64,000 nucleotides of DNA from contig NZ_CP128361.1 in NCBI RefSeq assembly GCF_030345075.1, positions 2,542,001-2,606,000 on the forward strand, given 5' to 3'. The position numbers and the translations under genes were made by a program. The notes beneath the pieces are model-generated. The model made no database searches. It had not been told where the DNA came from and saw only the letters and a program-made list of their open reading frames with translations. Of the stretch, positions 16,156-24,518 are shown piece after piece; position 1 is the first letter of the stretch, and each line of letters begins with the position of its first letter. This DNA is from Solwaraspora sp. WMMA2065 (GTDB taxonomy: Bacteria > Actinomycetota > Actinomycetes > Mycobacteriales > Micromonosporaceae).

Positions 16156-16863
16156 TCAGGCCAGATCAGGTCCCGGCCGGCCGTGGTCCGGCCGGGTGGC
16201 ACCCGACCGGTCCGGCTCCGCCCTGTCGGCATCCGCGCCGGGTGTCACCGGGGCGGTCACCGCCGGACCACCGGGGCGGCCCCGGGCTGGTGGTTTGCCT
16301 GTCCCGGCGACGTCGACGGGGGCGTTCGTCGCGGCCGACCAGACGTCCCGATCACCCGCTGAGTCCGAATCATCCATGGTCCAGGTGGCCTGGCGCCAGA
16401 CCTCGTCGTCCGAGGTCATCCGGCCGGTCGGCGGATCGTGCCGGTCCGGCGGCGGGCCGGCGGGATCCGCAGCCGGCGAACCAGCCGCAGGCTCCGGCTG
16501 CGCTGCGGGGTCAGCCGTACGGTCCGGGGCCGCCGCGGGGTCAGCCGTACGGTCCGGGGCCAGGGCACGCAACAGGCTGGCGACTCCGGCGGCGAAGTCC
16601 CCGGCACCGGCGGCCAGCCGGTCGGCCAGCTCCGGACTGGGATCACGCAATACCGTGATGGCCCGGCAGACCGGGCAGACGCAGCAGGCCGGGTCGCCGG
16701 TGGCGACCGGACCGGTGCCGCCCAGCAGGTCACGCAGCAGGCCGAGGCCACTTGCGGCACCAGCGCCGAGCCGCTGGCCGCGCGCCGCCAGCTGCGCCAT
16801 CGCCAACGCGGTCGCCACCAACCGTTCCGCCTCCGCCCGCGCCGAGCGAGGATCCGTTCCCAC
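16156..16863 (-). CDS. Unknown actinobacterial protein with CxxC motif, upstream of glucokinase
   Basis: Function unknown. Of 235 residues, the first 100 are ordered: an Ala-rich helix (AEAERLVATALAMAQLAARG), then CCVCPVCRAITVLRDPSPELADRLA with a CxxC pair that could bind metal, then a helix GAGDFAAGVASLLRAL. The rest is Pro/Asp/Ala-rich and disordered, with a WRQATWTMDD island around residue 165. A tandem APDRTADPAA repeat marks the junction. Similar proteins are recalled beside glkA and SRPBCC genes in other actinomycetes, which is the main reason to trust the frame. The GTG start is the most upstream one that does not overlap the SRPBCC gene (14-bp gap). Confidence 0.72.
   Translation of the reverse strand: MGTDPRSARAEAERLVATALAMAQLAARGQRLGAGAASGLGLLRDLLGGTGPVATGDPACCVCPVCRAITVLRDPSPELADRLAAGAGDFAAGVASLLRALAPDRTADPAAAPDRTADPAAQPEPAAGSPAADPAGPPPDRHDPPTGRMTSDDEVWRQATWTMDDSDSAGDRDVWSAATNAPVDVAGTGKPPARGRPGGPAVTAPVTPGADADRAEPDRSGATRPDHGRPGPDLA
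16505..16561. repeat. 27-nt direct repeat, 30-nt period, inside a coding region
   Basis: Two identical 27-nt copies (16505-16531 and 16535-16561) encode two copies of the ten-residue unit APDRTADPAA. Perfect identity implies a recent duplication. Confidence 0.85.
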
Positions 16864-16877
16864 CGTCGGCCCGCCCC

Positions 16878-17339
16878 CTAGCCTGTCTCCGTCGTACCGA
16901 GCTGTTCCACTCGGTGCTTGAGCTGTGTCAGGGCAGCATCCATGATCATTTTTTCGGCTTTGCGGCGGAACATCCCGAGCATCCCGACGGAGAGCTCCAC
17001 CTCCAGCGTGTAGGTCACCGTGGTGGACCCGTCCCCGTTGTCCTCGATGTCGTACGCACCGTCCTGCCGACGCTGCATCCGGGACGGCTCAGCCAGCCGC
17101 CACTCGATTCGGGACAGGTCCTCGGAGTACTCGTAGATCAACGTGTACTCGTCGGCGAGCACTCCGGCATCCAGCACGAAGCGGACCTCACGCGCGTATC
17201 CGTCCTCGTACTCCTGGCGCACCTCGACCCGGTCCAGCGCCTCGGTCCACTCGGGGTAGCGCACGAAGTCGCAGATCACCGCCGTCACCCGGGACGCGGG
17301 TGCGGCGACGACGATCGACTTGGTGGAGGACTCCGCCAT
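16878..17339 (-). CDS. SRPBCC-fold (polyketide cyclase/dehydrase-like) protein
   Basis: A 153-residue START/SRPBCC-fold protein. The opening KSIVVAAPASRVTAVICDF and PEWTEALDRVEV are typical, followed by alternating strands (DEYTLIYEYSED, IEWRLAEPSRMQ, GSTTVTYTLEVELSVGML) and a closing helix KMIMDAALTQLKHRVEQL. Such proteins bind hydrophobic ligands in a central cavity; no active residue can be assigned. The recalled M. tuberculosis relative is Rv2185c, in the same neighbourhood next to fadD15. The gene looks leaderless: TAGCCT lies 7 nt before the ATG. It is the probable first gene of the leftward glucokinase run. Confidence 0.86.
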   Translation of the reverse strand: MAESSTKSIVVAAPASRVTAVICDFVRYPEWTEALDRVEVRQEYEDGYAREVRFVLDAGVLADEYTLIYEYSEDLSRIEWRLAEPSRMQRRQDGAYDIEDNGDGSTTVTYTLEVELSVGMLGMFRRKAEKMIMDAALTQLKHRVEQLGTTETG

Positions 17340-17346
17340 GTGGGGC

Positions 17347-17352
17347 AGGCTA
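17347..17352 (-). promoter_or_regulatory. -10 element, leaderless SRPBCC gene
   Basis: TAGCCT (read leftward) with 7 nt to the ATG at 17339 and no ribosome site between them; transcript and translation starts would coincide. Confidence 0.55.
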
Positions 17353-17510
17353 CCCGGTGCCGGGCAAGATCAAGCCAGTGGCCGACAACCATCCGGCCGC
17401 CCCCGGCAGCGGGCTGACCGCGCAGGTCATCGGCCGCCCGGTAGGTTGCGGGTAGCCGGACGTGCACCGCCGGTCCGGTCCGCCTCAGCCCGCGAGCGCA
17501 AGGAGTGCAG

Positions 17511-19307
17511 GTGCGCGAGTTCTCCGTACCACCGGTCGTCACGGTCGGTGATGCCGCCAACCTGACCGATCCGGTCTGGGACAACGCCGAGTCAGCACCC
17601 GACGCGGTGCAGTTCACCAGGCCCGGCCCCCACGGGCAGCAGGAAGTGACCTGCCGGGAGTTCCGCGACGAGGTGGTGGCGGTCGCCTGCGGCCTGATCG
17701 GCGCGGGCATCACCGCCGGCGACCGGGTCGGTCTGATGAGCCGGACGCGGTACGAGTGGACGCTGCTCGACTACGCGATCTGGTCGATCGGCGCGGTGAC
17801 CGTGCCGGTGTACGAGACGTCCAGCGCCGAGCAGGTCGCCTGGATCCTGGCCGACTCCAGCGCGGTCGCCTGCGTGCTGGAGACCAACGGACACGCGATC
17901 ACCCTGGCCTCGGTCCGCGACCGGCTGCCCGCGCTACGCGAGGTGTGGCAGCTGGAAACCGGTGGTCTCGACGAGATCCTGGCCCGGGGCGGGACCGTCG
18001 ACGCCGCTCAGGTGCAGCACCGCCGCCAGCAGCTGACCTCGAACGACATCGCCACGATCATCTACACCAGTGGAACCACCGGACGGCCGAAGGGCTGTGT
18101 GCTCAGCCACCGGAACATGTACGCCGACATCGCCAACGCGGTGCCCGGCCTGCCGAACCTGTTCCACGAGGGTGCCGCCACCCTGCTGTTCCTGCCGCTG
18201 GCGCACTCATTCGCCCGGCTGATCCAGATCGGCGCGGTGCACGCCCGGGCCACCATGACTCACGCCGCCGACCCGAAGAACCTGGTCGACGACCTGGCCA
18301 GCGTCCGCCCGACGTTCGTGTTGTCCGTACCCCGGGTCTTCGAGAAGGTCTACAACGCGGCCCGGCAGCGCGCATACGACGGCGGCAAGGGCGCCATCTT
18401 CGACCGGGCCGACCAGGTGGCCGTCGCCTACAGCGAGGCGCTGGACACCCCTGGTGGGCCGGGGCTCGGGCTGCGCGCCCGGCACGCGGTGTTCGACCGG
18501 CTGGTCTACCGGAAGCTGCGGGCCGCGCTCGGCGGCCGGTGCCGCACCGCGATCTCCGGTGGCGCCCCACTGGGTGCCCGGTTGGCGCACTTCTTCCGCG
18601 GCATCGGGGTGACTGTCTACGAGGGGTACGGGCTGACCGAGACCTCCCCGGCGGTGTCGGTCAACCTGCAGCACGCGATCCGGATCGGCACCGTCGGCCG
18701 GCCGCTGCCCGGCGTCAGCGTCCGGATCGCCGACGACGGCGAGGTGCTGGTCAGCGGCGATCTGGTGTTCCAGGGGTACTGGAACAACCGACAGCAGACC
18801 GACGAGGTGCTGACCGACGACGGCTGGTTCCGCAGCGGGGACCTCGGCCGGCTCGACGACGACGGCTTCCTGACCATCACCGGTCGCAAGAAGGAGCTGA
18901 TCGTCACCGCCGGCGGCAAGAACGTCACGCCGGCCGTGCTGGAGGACCAGTTGCGAGCCCACCCGCTGGTCAGCCAGTGCGTGGTCGTCGGCGACCGCCG
19001 GCCGTTCATCGCCGCGCTGCTCACCGTCGACGAGGACGCCTGGCCGGCCTGGCTGGAACGCAACGGTCACCCGCCTGGCCGCACCGTCGCCGAGCTACGC
19101 GACGATCCGGCGTTGCTGGCTGAACTCCAGCAGGCCGTGGACGAGGCGAACCGCGCCGTCTCGGCCGCTGAGTCGATCCGGCGGTTCCGGGTACTGGCCC
19201 GGGACTTCACCGAGGCGAGCGGCGAGTTGACCCCGTCGCTGAAGGTGAAACGGGCGATGGTGCACGCCAACCACGAAGCCGAGATCGCCGAAATCTACGG
19301 GAGCTGA
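17511..19307 (+). CDS. Long-chain fatty-acid-CoA ligase (AMP-binding)
   Basis: Activates fatty acids to acyl-CoA through an acyl-AMP. The 598-residue length fits the FadD15 type. Motifs in order: IIYTSGTTGRPKGC (P-loop, about residues 183-196), YEGYGLTETSP (about 370), GWFRSGDLGRLDDDG (about 438) and GRKKELIVTAGGKNVTP with the catalytic-loop Lys (about 457). No signal or membrane helix. The start is fixed by AAGGAG 5 nt ahead of the GTG at 17511, two codons inside a longer frame. It is divergent from the SRPBCC gene by 171 bp, the same pairing recalled for Rv2185c-Rv2187. Confidence 0.92.
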   Translation: MREFSVPPVVTVGDAANLTDPVWDNAESAPDAVQFTRPGPHGQQEVTCREFRDEVVAVACGLIGAGITAGDRVGLMSRTRYEWTLLDYAIWSIGAVTVPVYETSSAEQVAWILADSSAVACVLETNGHAITLASVRDRLPALREVWQLETGGLDEILARGGTVDAAQVQHRRQQLTSNDIATIIYTSGTTGRPKGCVLSHRNMYADIANAVPGLPNLFHEGAATLLFLPLAHSFARLIQIGAVHARATMTHAADPKNLVDDLASVRPTFVLSVPRVFEKVYNAARQRAYDGGKGAIFDRADQVAVAYSEALDTPGGPGLGLRARHAVFDRLVYRKLRAALGGRCRTAISGGAPLGARLAHFFRGIGVTVYEGYGLTETSPAVSVNLQHAIRIGTVGRPLPGVSVRIADDGEVLVSGDLVFQGYWNNRQQTDEVLTDDGWFRSGDLGRLDDDGFLTITGRKKELIVTAGGKNVTPAVLEDQLRAHPLVSQCVVVGDRRPFIAALLTVDEDAWPAWLERNGHPPGRTVAELRDDPALLAELQQAVDEANRAVSAAESIRRFRVLARDFTEASGELTPSLKVKRAMVHANHEAEIAEIYGS

Positions 19308-19308
19308 C

Positions 19309-19314
19309 TACCAT
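19309..19314 (+). promoter_or_regulatory. -10 element, leaderless histidine kinase gene
   Basis: TACCAT, 7 nt before the GTG at 19322, overlapping the stop region of the ligase gene. No ribosome site is present, so this promoter would drive a leaderless message. Confidence 0.45.
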
Positions 19315-19321
19315 CCGTCAC

Positions 19322-21019
19322 GTGTCCGCACCGACGTCCGACGCGCCCCGTCCGCATCCACTCGCCGCGGTGGCGCGCCTGGTCATGCTCGCGCTCGTCG
19401 CGGTGCTGACCCTGATCACCACCCGGGATCTCGGCGAACTGCGCTGGGTGGCGCTGCTGGCGGTCGCCGGCGCTCCGGCGGTGCTCGTCCCCCGCCACCC
19501 GGTCATCAGCATGCTCGGCCGCCTCGCCGAGGTCGTCATCGTCGGCCTGGCCACGAGTGAGGTGGCCGCCGCCGCCAACCTGCGCGGCTCCATCGGCGCC
19601 GGGCTGGGCGCCTCGGCGATGCTGCCGTACCTGTCGGTGCCGTTGACGGTGGCGGTGCTGCAACGGCGGACCCGCGAGGCGACCGCGCTGCTCGGCGTCA
19701 CCGCGCTCACCCTGGCCCTCAGCGGGTTGTTCACCACGATCGACGGCCGACCGCAGCTGGCCCAGCTCGGCTTCGTCGCGGTCTGCACCCAGTGGCTGAT
19801 CCTGGCCAGCCTGGGCATCCTGGCCGCCGGCACGCTGCAGCAGGTGATGCAGGCCCGTGGGGAGAGCAAGCCCGCCCCGTACGCGGAGGCGACCCGGCTG
19901 CTCACCCAGCTGCGCAGCGTCGCGCGGCAGCTGCCCGGTGCCACGCTCGACCCGGGCAGCATCTCGGAGCATCTGATCGAGGAGCTGCGCGCGGTGGCGC
20001 CGACCGGTCGCACCGCGGTGCTCTCCGGCAGCGGTGGGGGGCGGCTGGTGGTGCTCGCCCAGGCCGGCCTGGACCGGGTCGACTGGGAGACGACCCTGGA
20101 CGCGGATTCGGCCATTGCCGACGCCTGGGCCAGCCAACTGCCCCAGACCGCGGCCCGGTCCCAGGCCCGATCGCACCCCGGCGGTGACGTGTCGGCGCTG
20201 GTGGTGCCGCTGGTCGCCGGGGTGCGCACGGTCGGTCTGGTGATTCTGGAGACGGACAGCGCCAACGCCTACCCACCGCCGGTGGTTGCCCGGATCACCG
20301 CGTTGACCCGCCCGGCAGCGCTGCGGCTGGAGGCCGCGCTGCTGTTCGACGAGGTTCGGTCGCTGGCCACCAACGAGGAACGGCAACGGCTGGCCCGGGA
20401 GATCCACGACGGGGTGGCCCAGGAGTTGGTGATGGTCGGGTACGGCATCGACAACGCCCTGGCCACCCTGCCGGAGGGCAGTGACGAGACCGCCGAGGAC
20501 CTGCGGACACTGCGCGGCGAGGTCACCCGGGTGATCACCGAGCTGCGGCTGAGCCTGTTCGAGCTGCGCAGTGAGGTGGACCGGCACGGCGGGCTGGCGG
20601 CCGCGATCGCCGAGTACGCCCGTACCGTCGGATCGTCCGGCCGGTTGCGGGTGCACCTGTCGCTGGACGAGTCCGGGGCCCGGCTGCCGGCTGCCACCGA
20701 GGCGGAACTACTGCGCATCGCCCAGGAGGCGATTACCAATGCGCGCAAGCATGCCGGCGCCGCGAATCTGTGGGTCACGTGCGACATTGACCCGCCGTAC
20801 ACGCAAATAGAAGTGTCGGATGACGGTCAGGGGATCGCCGACCAGCGTCCGGATGGGCGGTACGGTCTTGCGATCATGGCAGAGAGAGCGGAACGTATCC
20901 GGGGCCGGTTGGAGATCAGGCCACGACACCCGAGCGGAACGACCGTGGCAGTGGTGCTCGGAACCTCGCCCCGGCGCGATAGCGTGCGCGATAGCGTGAC
21001 AGCACCAGAAGGGGAGTAG
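19322..21019 (+). CDS. NarL-type sensor histidine kinase
   Basis: A 565-residue sensor kinase paired with the response regulator 7 bp downstream. About five hydrophobic helices occupy residues 15-180 (VARLVMLALVAVLTLITTR and following) with little extracellular sequence, suggesting a membrane or intramembrane signal. A GAF-like cytoplasmic domain (about 195-335) precedes the HisKA_3 dimerisation helix with phospho-His in LAREIHDGVAQELV (about 360). The ATPase has an N-box EAITNARKHAG and a G-box VSDDGQGI; the tail GTTVAVVLGTSP closes the fold. The GTG appears leaderless. Confidence 0.92.
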   Translation: MSAPTSDAPRPHPLAAVARLVMLALVAVLTLITTRDLGELRWVALLAVAGAPAVLVPRHPVISMLGRLAEVVIVGLATSEVAAAANLRGSIGAGLGASAMLPYLSVPLTVAVLQRRTREATALLGVTALTLALSGLFTTIDGRPQLAQLGFVAVCTQWLILASLGILAAGTLQQVMQARGESKPAPYAEATRLLTQLRSVARQLPGATLDPGSISEHLIEELRAVAPTGRTAVLSGSGGGRLVVLAQAGLDRVDWETTLDADSAIADAWASQLPQTAARSQARSHPGGDVSALVVPLVAGVRTVGLVILETDSANAYPPPVVARITALTRPAALRLEAALLFDEVRSLATNEERQRLAREIHDGVAQELVMVGYGIDNALATLPEGSDETAEDLRTLRGEVTRVITELRLSLFELRSEVDRHGGLAAAIAEYARTVGSSGRLRVHLSLDESGARLPAATEAELLRIAQEAITNARKHAGAANLWVTCDIDPPYTQIEVSDDGQGIADQRPDGRYGLAIMAERAERIRGRLEIRPRHPSGTTVAVVLGTSPRRDSVRDSVTAPEGE

Positions 21020-21026
21020 CCACAGC

Positions 21027-21695
21027 ATGACCACCAGCCCCACACCGACCACCCGGACCAAGGTCCTGCTTGTCGATGATCACGACCTCATCCGGAAGGG
21101 CCTGCGGCACGCTTTCGAGCGCGACCGCCAGTTCGAGGTCGTCGGTGAGGCCGCGACGGCGGCCGAGGGTGTACGCCAGGCGGGCGCCCTGCAACCAGAT
21201 GTTGTGATCATGGACCTGCGGCTGCCGGACGGCAGCGGCCTTGAAGCGACCCGGGCGCTGCGAAAGTCCAGCTCCACGATGGGCATCGTGGTGTTGACCA
21301 TGTACGCTGGCGACGACCAGCTGTTCGGCGCCCTCGAGGCCGGGGCCAGCGCGTTCGTGCCGAAGACCGCACCGGCGGACGAGGTGGTCGCGGCGGCCCG
21401 GCACGCGGCCTCGTCGCCGAGCGCGTTCACCGCAGCTGACCTGGCCGAGGCGATGAAACGCCGGCTCGCGCCGTCCGGGCCGCAACTGTCCCCCCGGGAG
21501 GGCCAGGTGCTGCGCCTGCTCGCCGATGGGATGAGCGTGGCCGGGATCGCCAAGCAGTTGTTCGTCAGCGAGTCGACGGCGAAGACGCATATTTCCAAGT
21601 TGTACGAGAAGCTCGGCGCGGCGAACCGGGCCCAGGCGCTGATGACGGCGCTGCGGCTCGGTCTGTTGGAGGCGCCGGACGCTCCGAAGTTCTGA
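21027..21695 (+). CDS. LuxR/NarL-family response regulator
   Basis: The 222-residue partner of the kinase just upstream. The receiver domain has the acidic pair in LLVDDHDL, the phospho-Asp in VVIMDLRLPDG (about residue 63), Thr/Ser in VVLTMYAG and Lys in FVPKTAP. A C-terminal LuxR helix-turn-helix (about 155-215) reads LSPREGQVLRLLADGMSV ... STAKTHISKLYEKL. Its targets are not known; no matching palindrome was traced in the window. Seven bases separate it from the kinase stop, so the two are co-transcribed. Confidence 0.94.
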   Translation: MTTSPTPTTRTKVLLVDDHDLIRKGLRHAFERDRQFEVVGEAATAAEGVRQAGALQPDVVIMDLRLPDGSGLEATRALRKSSSTMGIVVLTMYAGDDQLFGALEAGASAFVPKTAPADEVVAAARHAASSPSAFTAADLAEAMKRRLAPSGPQLSPREGQVLRLLADGMSVAGIAKQLFVSESTAKTHISKLYEKLGAANRAQALMTALRLGLLEAPDAPKF

Positions 21696-21877
21696 CCTGG
21701 TCACGTGGTGCCGGCGGCGGGTGGGCCGGCCCACGTCGACCGTGGCGGCTCTGATCGGTGCGGGCGGGAACCTCGCGGGTCGGACGCTCTGGATGCCCGG
21801 GCACGCAGCGGGCACAATGGCTAGCTAGCGCCAGCAGCCAGCCAGCAAACGGTCAGACAGGGACAAAAGGGGCGAAG

Positions 21878-22687
21878 ATGGATCGGCCGCACTGGGCACC
21901 GGAGAGCATCGACGTCGAGCGGCCGAGCGTCGCCCGGATGTACGACTATTATCTCGGCGGCTCACACAACTTCGCCGCCGATCGGGCCGCCGCCCAGGCG
22001 ATGATCACGGCCGTTCCCGAAGCCCCGTTGATGGCCCAGGCGAACCGAGCCTTCATGCGCCGCGTCGTGCAATTCCTCGTCGAGTCGGGAATCCGGCAGT
22101 TCCTCGACATCGGCTCCGGGATCCCCACTGTGGGCAACGTGCACGAGATCGCTCAACGGCTGGCACCGGAATCGAAGGTCGCCTACGTGGACGTCGATCC
22201 GGTCGCCGTCGCACACAGCCGGGAGATCCTCGCCGGCAACGACCGGACCACGATCCTGCAGGAGGACCTGCGCAACCCGGAACGGATCCTGCACGATCCT
22301 CAGGTGCGCAAGCTACTCGACTTCGACCAGCCGGTCGCGGTGCTGATCGTCGCGGTCCTGCATTTCGTGCCGGACTCCGACGACCCAGCCGCGATCCTGG
22401 CCGAGCTACGCGCCGCGCTCGCGCCCGGCAGCCATCTGGTCCTGTCCCAGGCCAGCGACGACGGCCGCAGCGATGAGGAACGCCGCGAGGCGGACCAGAT
22501 CTACCGGCGCACCGACAACCCGCTCAGCATCCGGTCCCGGGCCGCGCTGACCAGCTTCTTCGACGGGTTCGACCTGCTACCGCCGGGCGTGGTCTGGGTG
22601 CCGCAGTGGCGCCCTGAGTCGCCCGAGGCGGCCGAGGACGCCGAGCGTGCCGTCTTCATGGGCGGGGTAGGCCGACTCGGTGGCTGA
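21878..22687 (+). CDS. DUF574-family SAM-dependent methyltransferase
   Basis: A 269-residue methyltransferase of the large actinobacterial DUF574 family, substrates unknown. The hallmark opening is complete: SIDVERPSVARMYDYYLGGS followed by HNFAADR. The SAM-binding strand reads IRQFLDIGSGIPTVGNVHE, with the acidic residue in VAYVDVDPVAVAHS and the LIVAVLHFVPDSDDP loop typical of the family. The start is fixed by AAGGGG 5 nt before this ATG. Its 3' end overlaps the GGDEF-EAL gene by 8 nt, so the two are translationally linked. CACAAT at about 21815-21820 may be its -10. Confidence 0.9.
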   Translation: MDRPHWAPESIDVERPSVARMYDYYLGGSHNFAADRAAAQAMITAVPEAPLMAQANRAFMRRVVQFLVESGIRQFLDIGSGIPTVGNVHEIAQRLAPESKVAYVDVDPVAVAHSREILAGNDRTTILQEDLRNPERILHDPQVRKLLDFDQPVAVLIVAVLHFVPDSDDPAAILAELRAALAPGSHLVLSQASDDGRSDEERREADQIYRRTDNPLSIRSRAALTSFFDGFDLLPPGVVWVPQWRPESPEAAEDAERAVFMGGVGRLGG

Positions 22688-24461
22688 GCAGTCCGACCCG
22701 GCCGCCGATCCGCCCGGTGGACGGCCACCGGGCGTCGCCGCCGTCGCCCGGGCCTGGGCCAAAGCGGTAACCGGGACCAGCTACCTGCCGCTGGCCCAGG
22801 AGCAGCTGGAGGCGTTTCTCGGCGACCTGACCGTACGGCTCGTCACGGCACTGCGCGCCGAGCCGTTCACCGTCCGGGTCGGCTACCAGGTCGGCTCGGA
22901 CCTGGTCGCCGCGCACATCGCCTCGGCTGAGGGGCTCGGCCGCACCATCGAGGTACTCGACCTGCGACTACTGCGCGACCTGGACATCGACGACCCGGAC
23001 ATGCCGGACCGGATGGCACGGCTGCTCGGCAGTATCGCCACCGGCTACACCCGGGCACTACGCGACCGCACCCTGGACGAGCAGGAGACCATCCGCCGCG
23101 CGGCGTTGGTCGCCCGGGAGCAGGCCGAGATCGCGCTGCGGGAGAGCGAGGCCCGATACCGGCACCGGGCCACCCACGACCCGCTCACCGACCTGCCCAA
23201 CCGGAGCCTGTTCACCCAGCGGCTGGACGACGTGTTCAGCACGGCGGGTCGTACTGGCGGGGACGGACGCCGACTCGGCGTCTGCTTCGTCGACCTCGAC
23301 GGCTTCAAGATCGTCAATGACACCCTCGGCCACCACATCGGGGACCTGCTGCTGGTCTCGGTCGCCGAGCGGCTGCGCCGTGGCGTCGGCGAACACCTGG
23401 TGGCCCGAATCGGTGGCGACGAGTTCGTCATCCTGGTCGCCGACACCACCTGCACCGACGACGTGCTCAAGGTCGCCGAGGCCGCGCTCGCCGCGATCGG
23501 CGAACCGGTCGTCGTCGACGGTCACGAGCTGACCGTGACCGCCAGCATCGGCATCGTGGAGCGCACGGTCGCAGGCACCACCCCGAGCGAGGTGATGCGG
23601 GCCGCCGACGTCACTCTGCACTGGGCGAAATCGGCGGGCAAGGGCCGGTGGGCGCTGTTCGATCCAGTGCGCAACGATCGCCAGCTGGCGCGGTACGCGC
23701 TGTCCGCGGCGATGCCCACCGCTCTCGACCGGGGCGAGTTCTTCCTGGACTACCAGCCGCTGGTCGCGCTCGCCGGCGGCGCGCTGCTCGGCGTCGAGGC
23801 GCTGGTCCGCTGGCGGCACCCTACGATGGGGGTACTCGGTCCGGACCGGTTCATCTCCCTCGCCGAGGACTCCGGGCTGATCGTCCGGCTCGGATCGTGG
23901 GTGCTGGCCGAAGCCTGCCGGGAGGCCCGGCGCTGGCTGGACCGCAGCGCGAACGCCCCGTTCGTCAGTGTCAACCTGGCTGTGCGGCAGGTCAACGACC
24001 CCGGTCTGGTCCGGTACGTGACCGAGGTACTCGCCGACACCCGGCTACCGGCCGGCCGGCTGCAGCTGGAGATCACCGAGAGCGCCCTGATGAGCACCGC
24101 CGACGGACCGGTCCGTACCCTGCGCGAGCTGGCCGATCTGGGCGTACGGATCGCCATCGACGACTTCGGGACGGGCTACTCCAACCTGTCCTACCTCCGC
24201 TCGCTGCCGGTGCACGAGCTGAAGCTGGCCGGGAAGTTCGTCGAAGGGCTCCGTGCCTCGGCAGGCACCGACCGCACCGACGAGAGCATCCTGCTCACCT
24301 TGGTGACGCTGGCCCACACGCTGCGGCTGACGGTCACCGCCGAAGGAGTGGAGACCGCCGGGCAGGCCGAGCGGCTCCGGGCGATCGGCTGCGACGCCGC
24401 CCAGGGCTGGCATTTCGGCCGTCCTGGACCAGCCGACGGGATCACCGAACGACTCGGCTGA
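22680..24461 (+). CDS. GGDEF-EAL dual-domain c-di-GMP enzyme
   Basis: A 593-residue cytoplasmic protein. Residues 1-150 form an unassigned helical domain (LAQEQLEAFLGDLTVRL ... HIASAEGLGRTIEVLDL). The GGDEF domain (about 160-325) has an intact VARIGGDEFVIL active site; no RxxD product-inhibition site is visible ahead of it (GVGEH instead). The EAL domain (about 345-590) keeps LLGVEALVRWRHP, LEITESAL, IDDFGTGYSN and AEGVETAG, but the usual KIDxxFV loop reads KLAGKFV. Both activities are possible; which dominates cannot be told. The GTG start lies inside the methyltransferase gene. Confidence 0.93.
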   Translation: MAEQSDPAADPPGGRPPGVAAVARAWAKAVTGTSYLPLAQEQLEAFLGDLTVRLVTALRAEPFTVRVGYQVGSDLVAAHIASAEGLGRTIEVLDLRLLRDLDIDDPDMPDRMARLLGSIATGYTRALRDRTLDEQETIRRAALVAREQAEIALRESEARYRHRATHDPLTDLPNRSLFTQRLDDVFSTAGRTGGDGRRLGVCFVDLDGFKIVNDTLGHHIGDLLLVSVAERLRRGVGEHLVARIGGDEFVILVADTTCTDDVLKVAEAALAAIGEPVVVDGHELTVTASIGIVERTVAGTTPSEVMRAADVTLHWAKSAGKGRWALFDPVRNDRQLARYALSAAMPTALDRGEFFLDYQPLVALAGGALLGVEALVRWRHPTMGVLGPDRFISLAEDSGLIVRLGSWVLAEACREARRWLDRSANAPFVSVNLAVRQVNDPGLVRYVTEVLADTRLPAGRLQLEITESALMSTADGPVRTLRELADLGVRIAIDDFGTGYSNLSYLRSLPVHELKLAGKFVEGLRASAGTDRTDESILLTLVTLAHTLRLTVTAEGVETAGQAERLRAIGCDAAQGWHFGRPGPADGITERLG

Positions 24462-24518
24462 CGCCGCAAGCAGCCGGACACCGCAGGAGGGCCAGGCGCG
24501 CCGCCGGGGTCACGCCGC

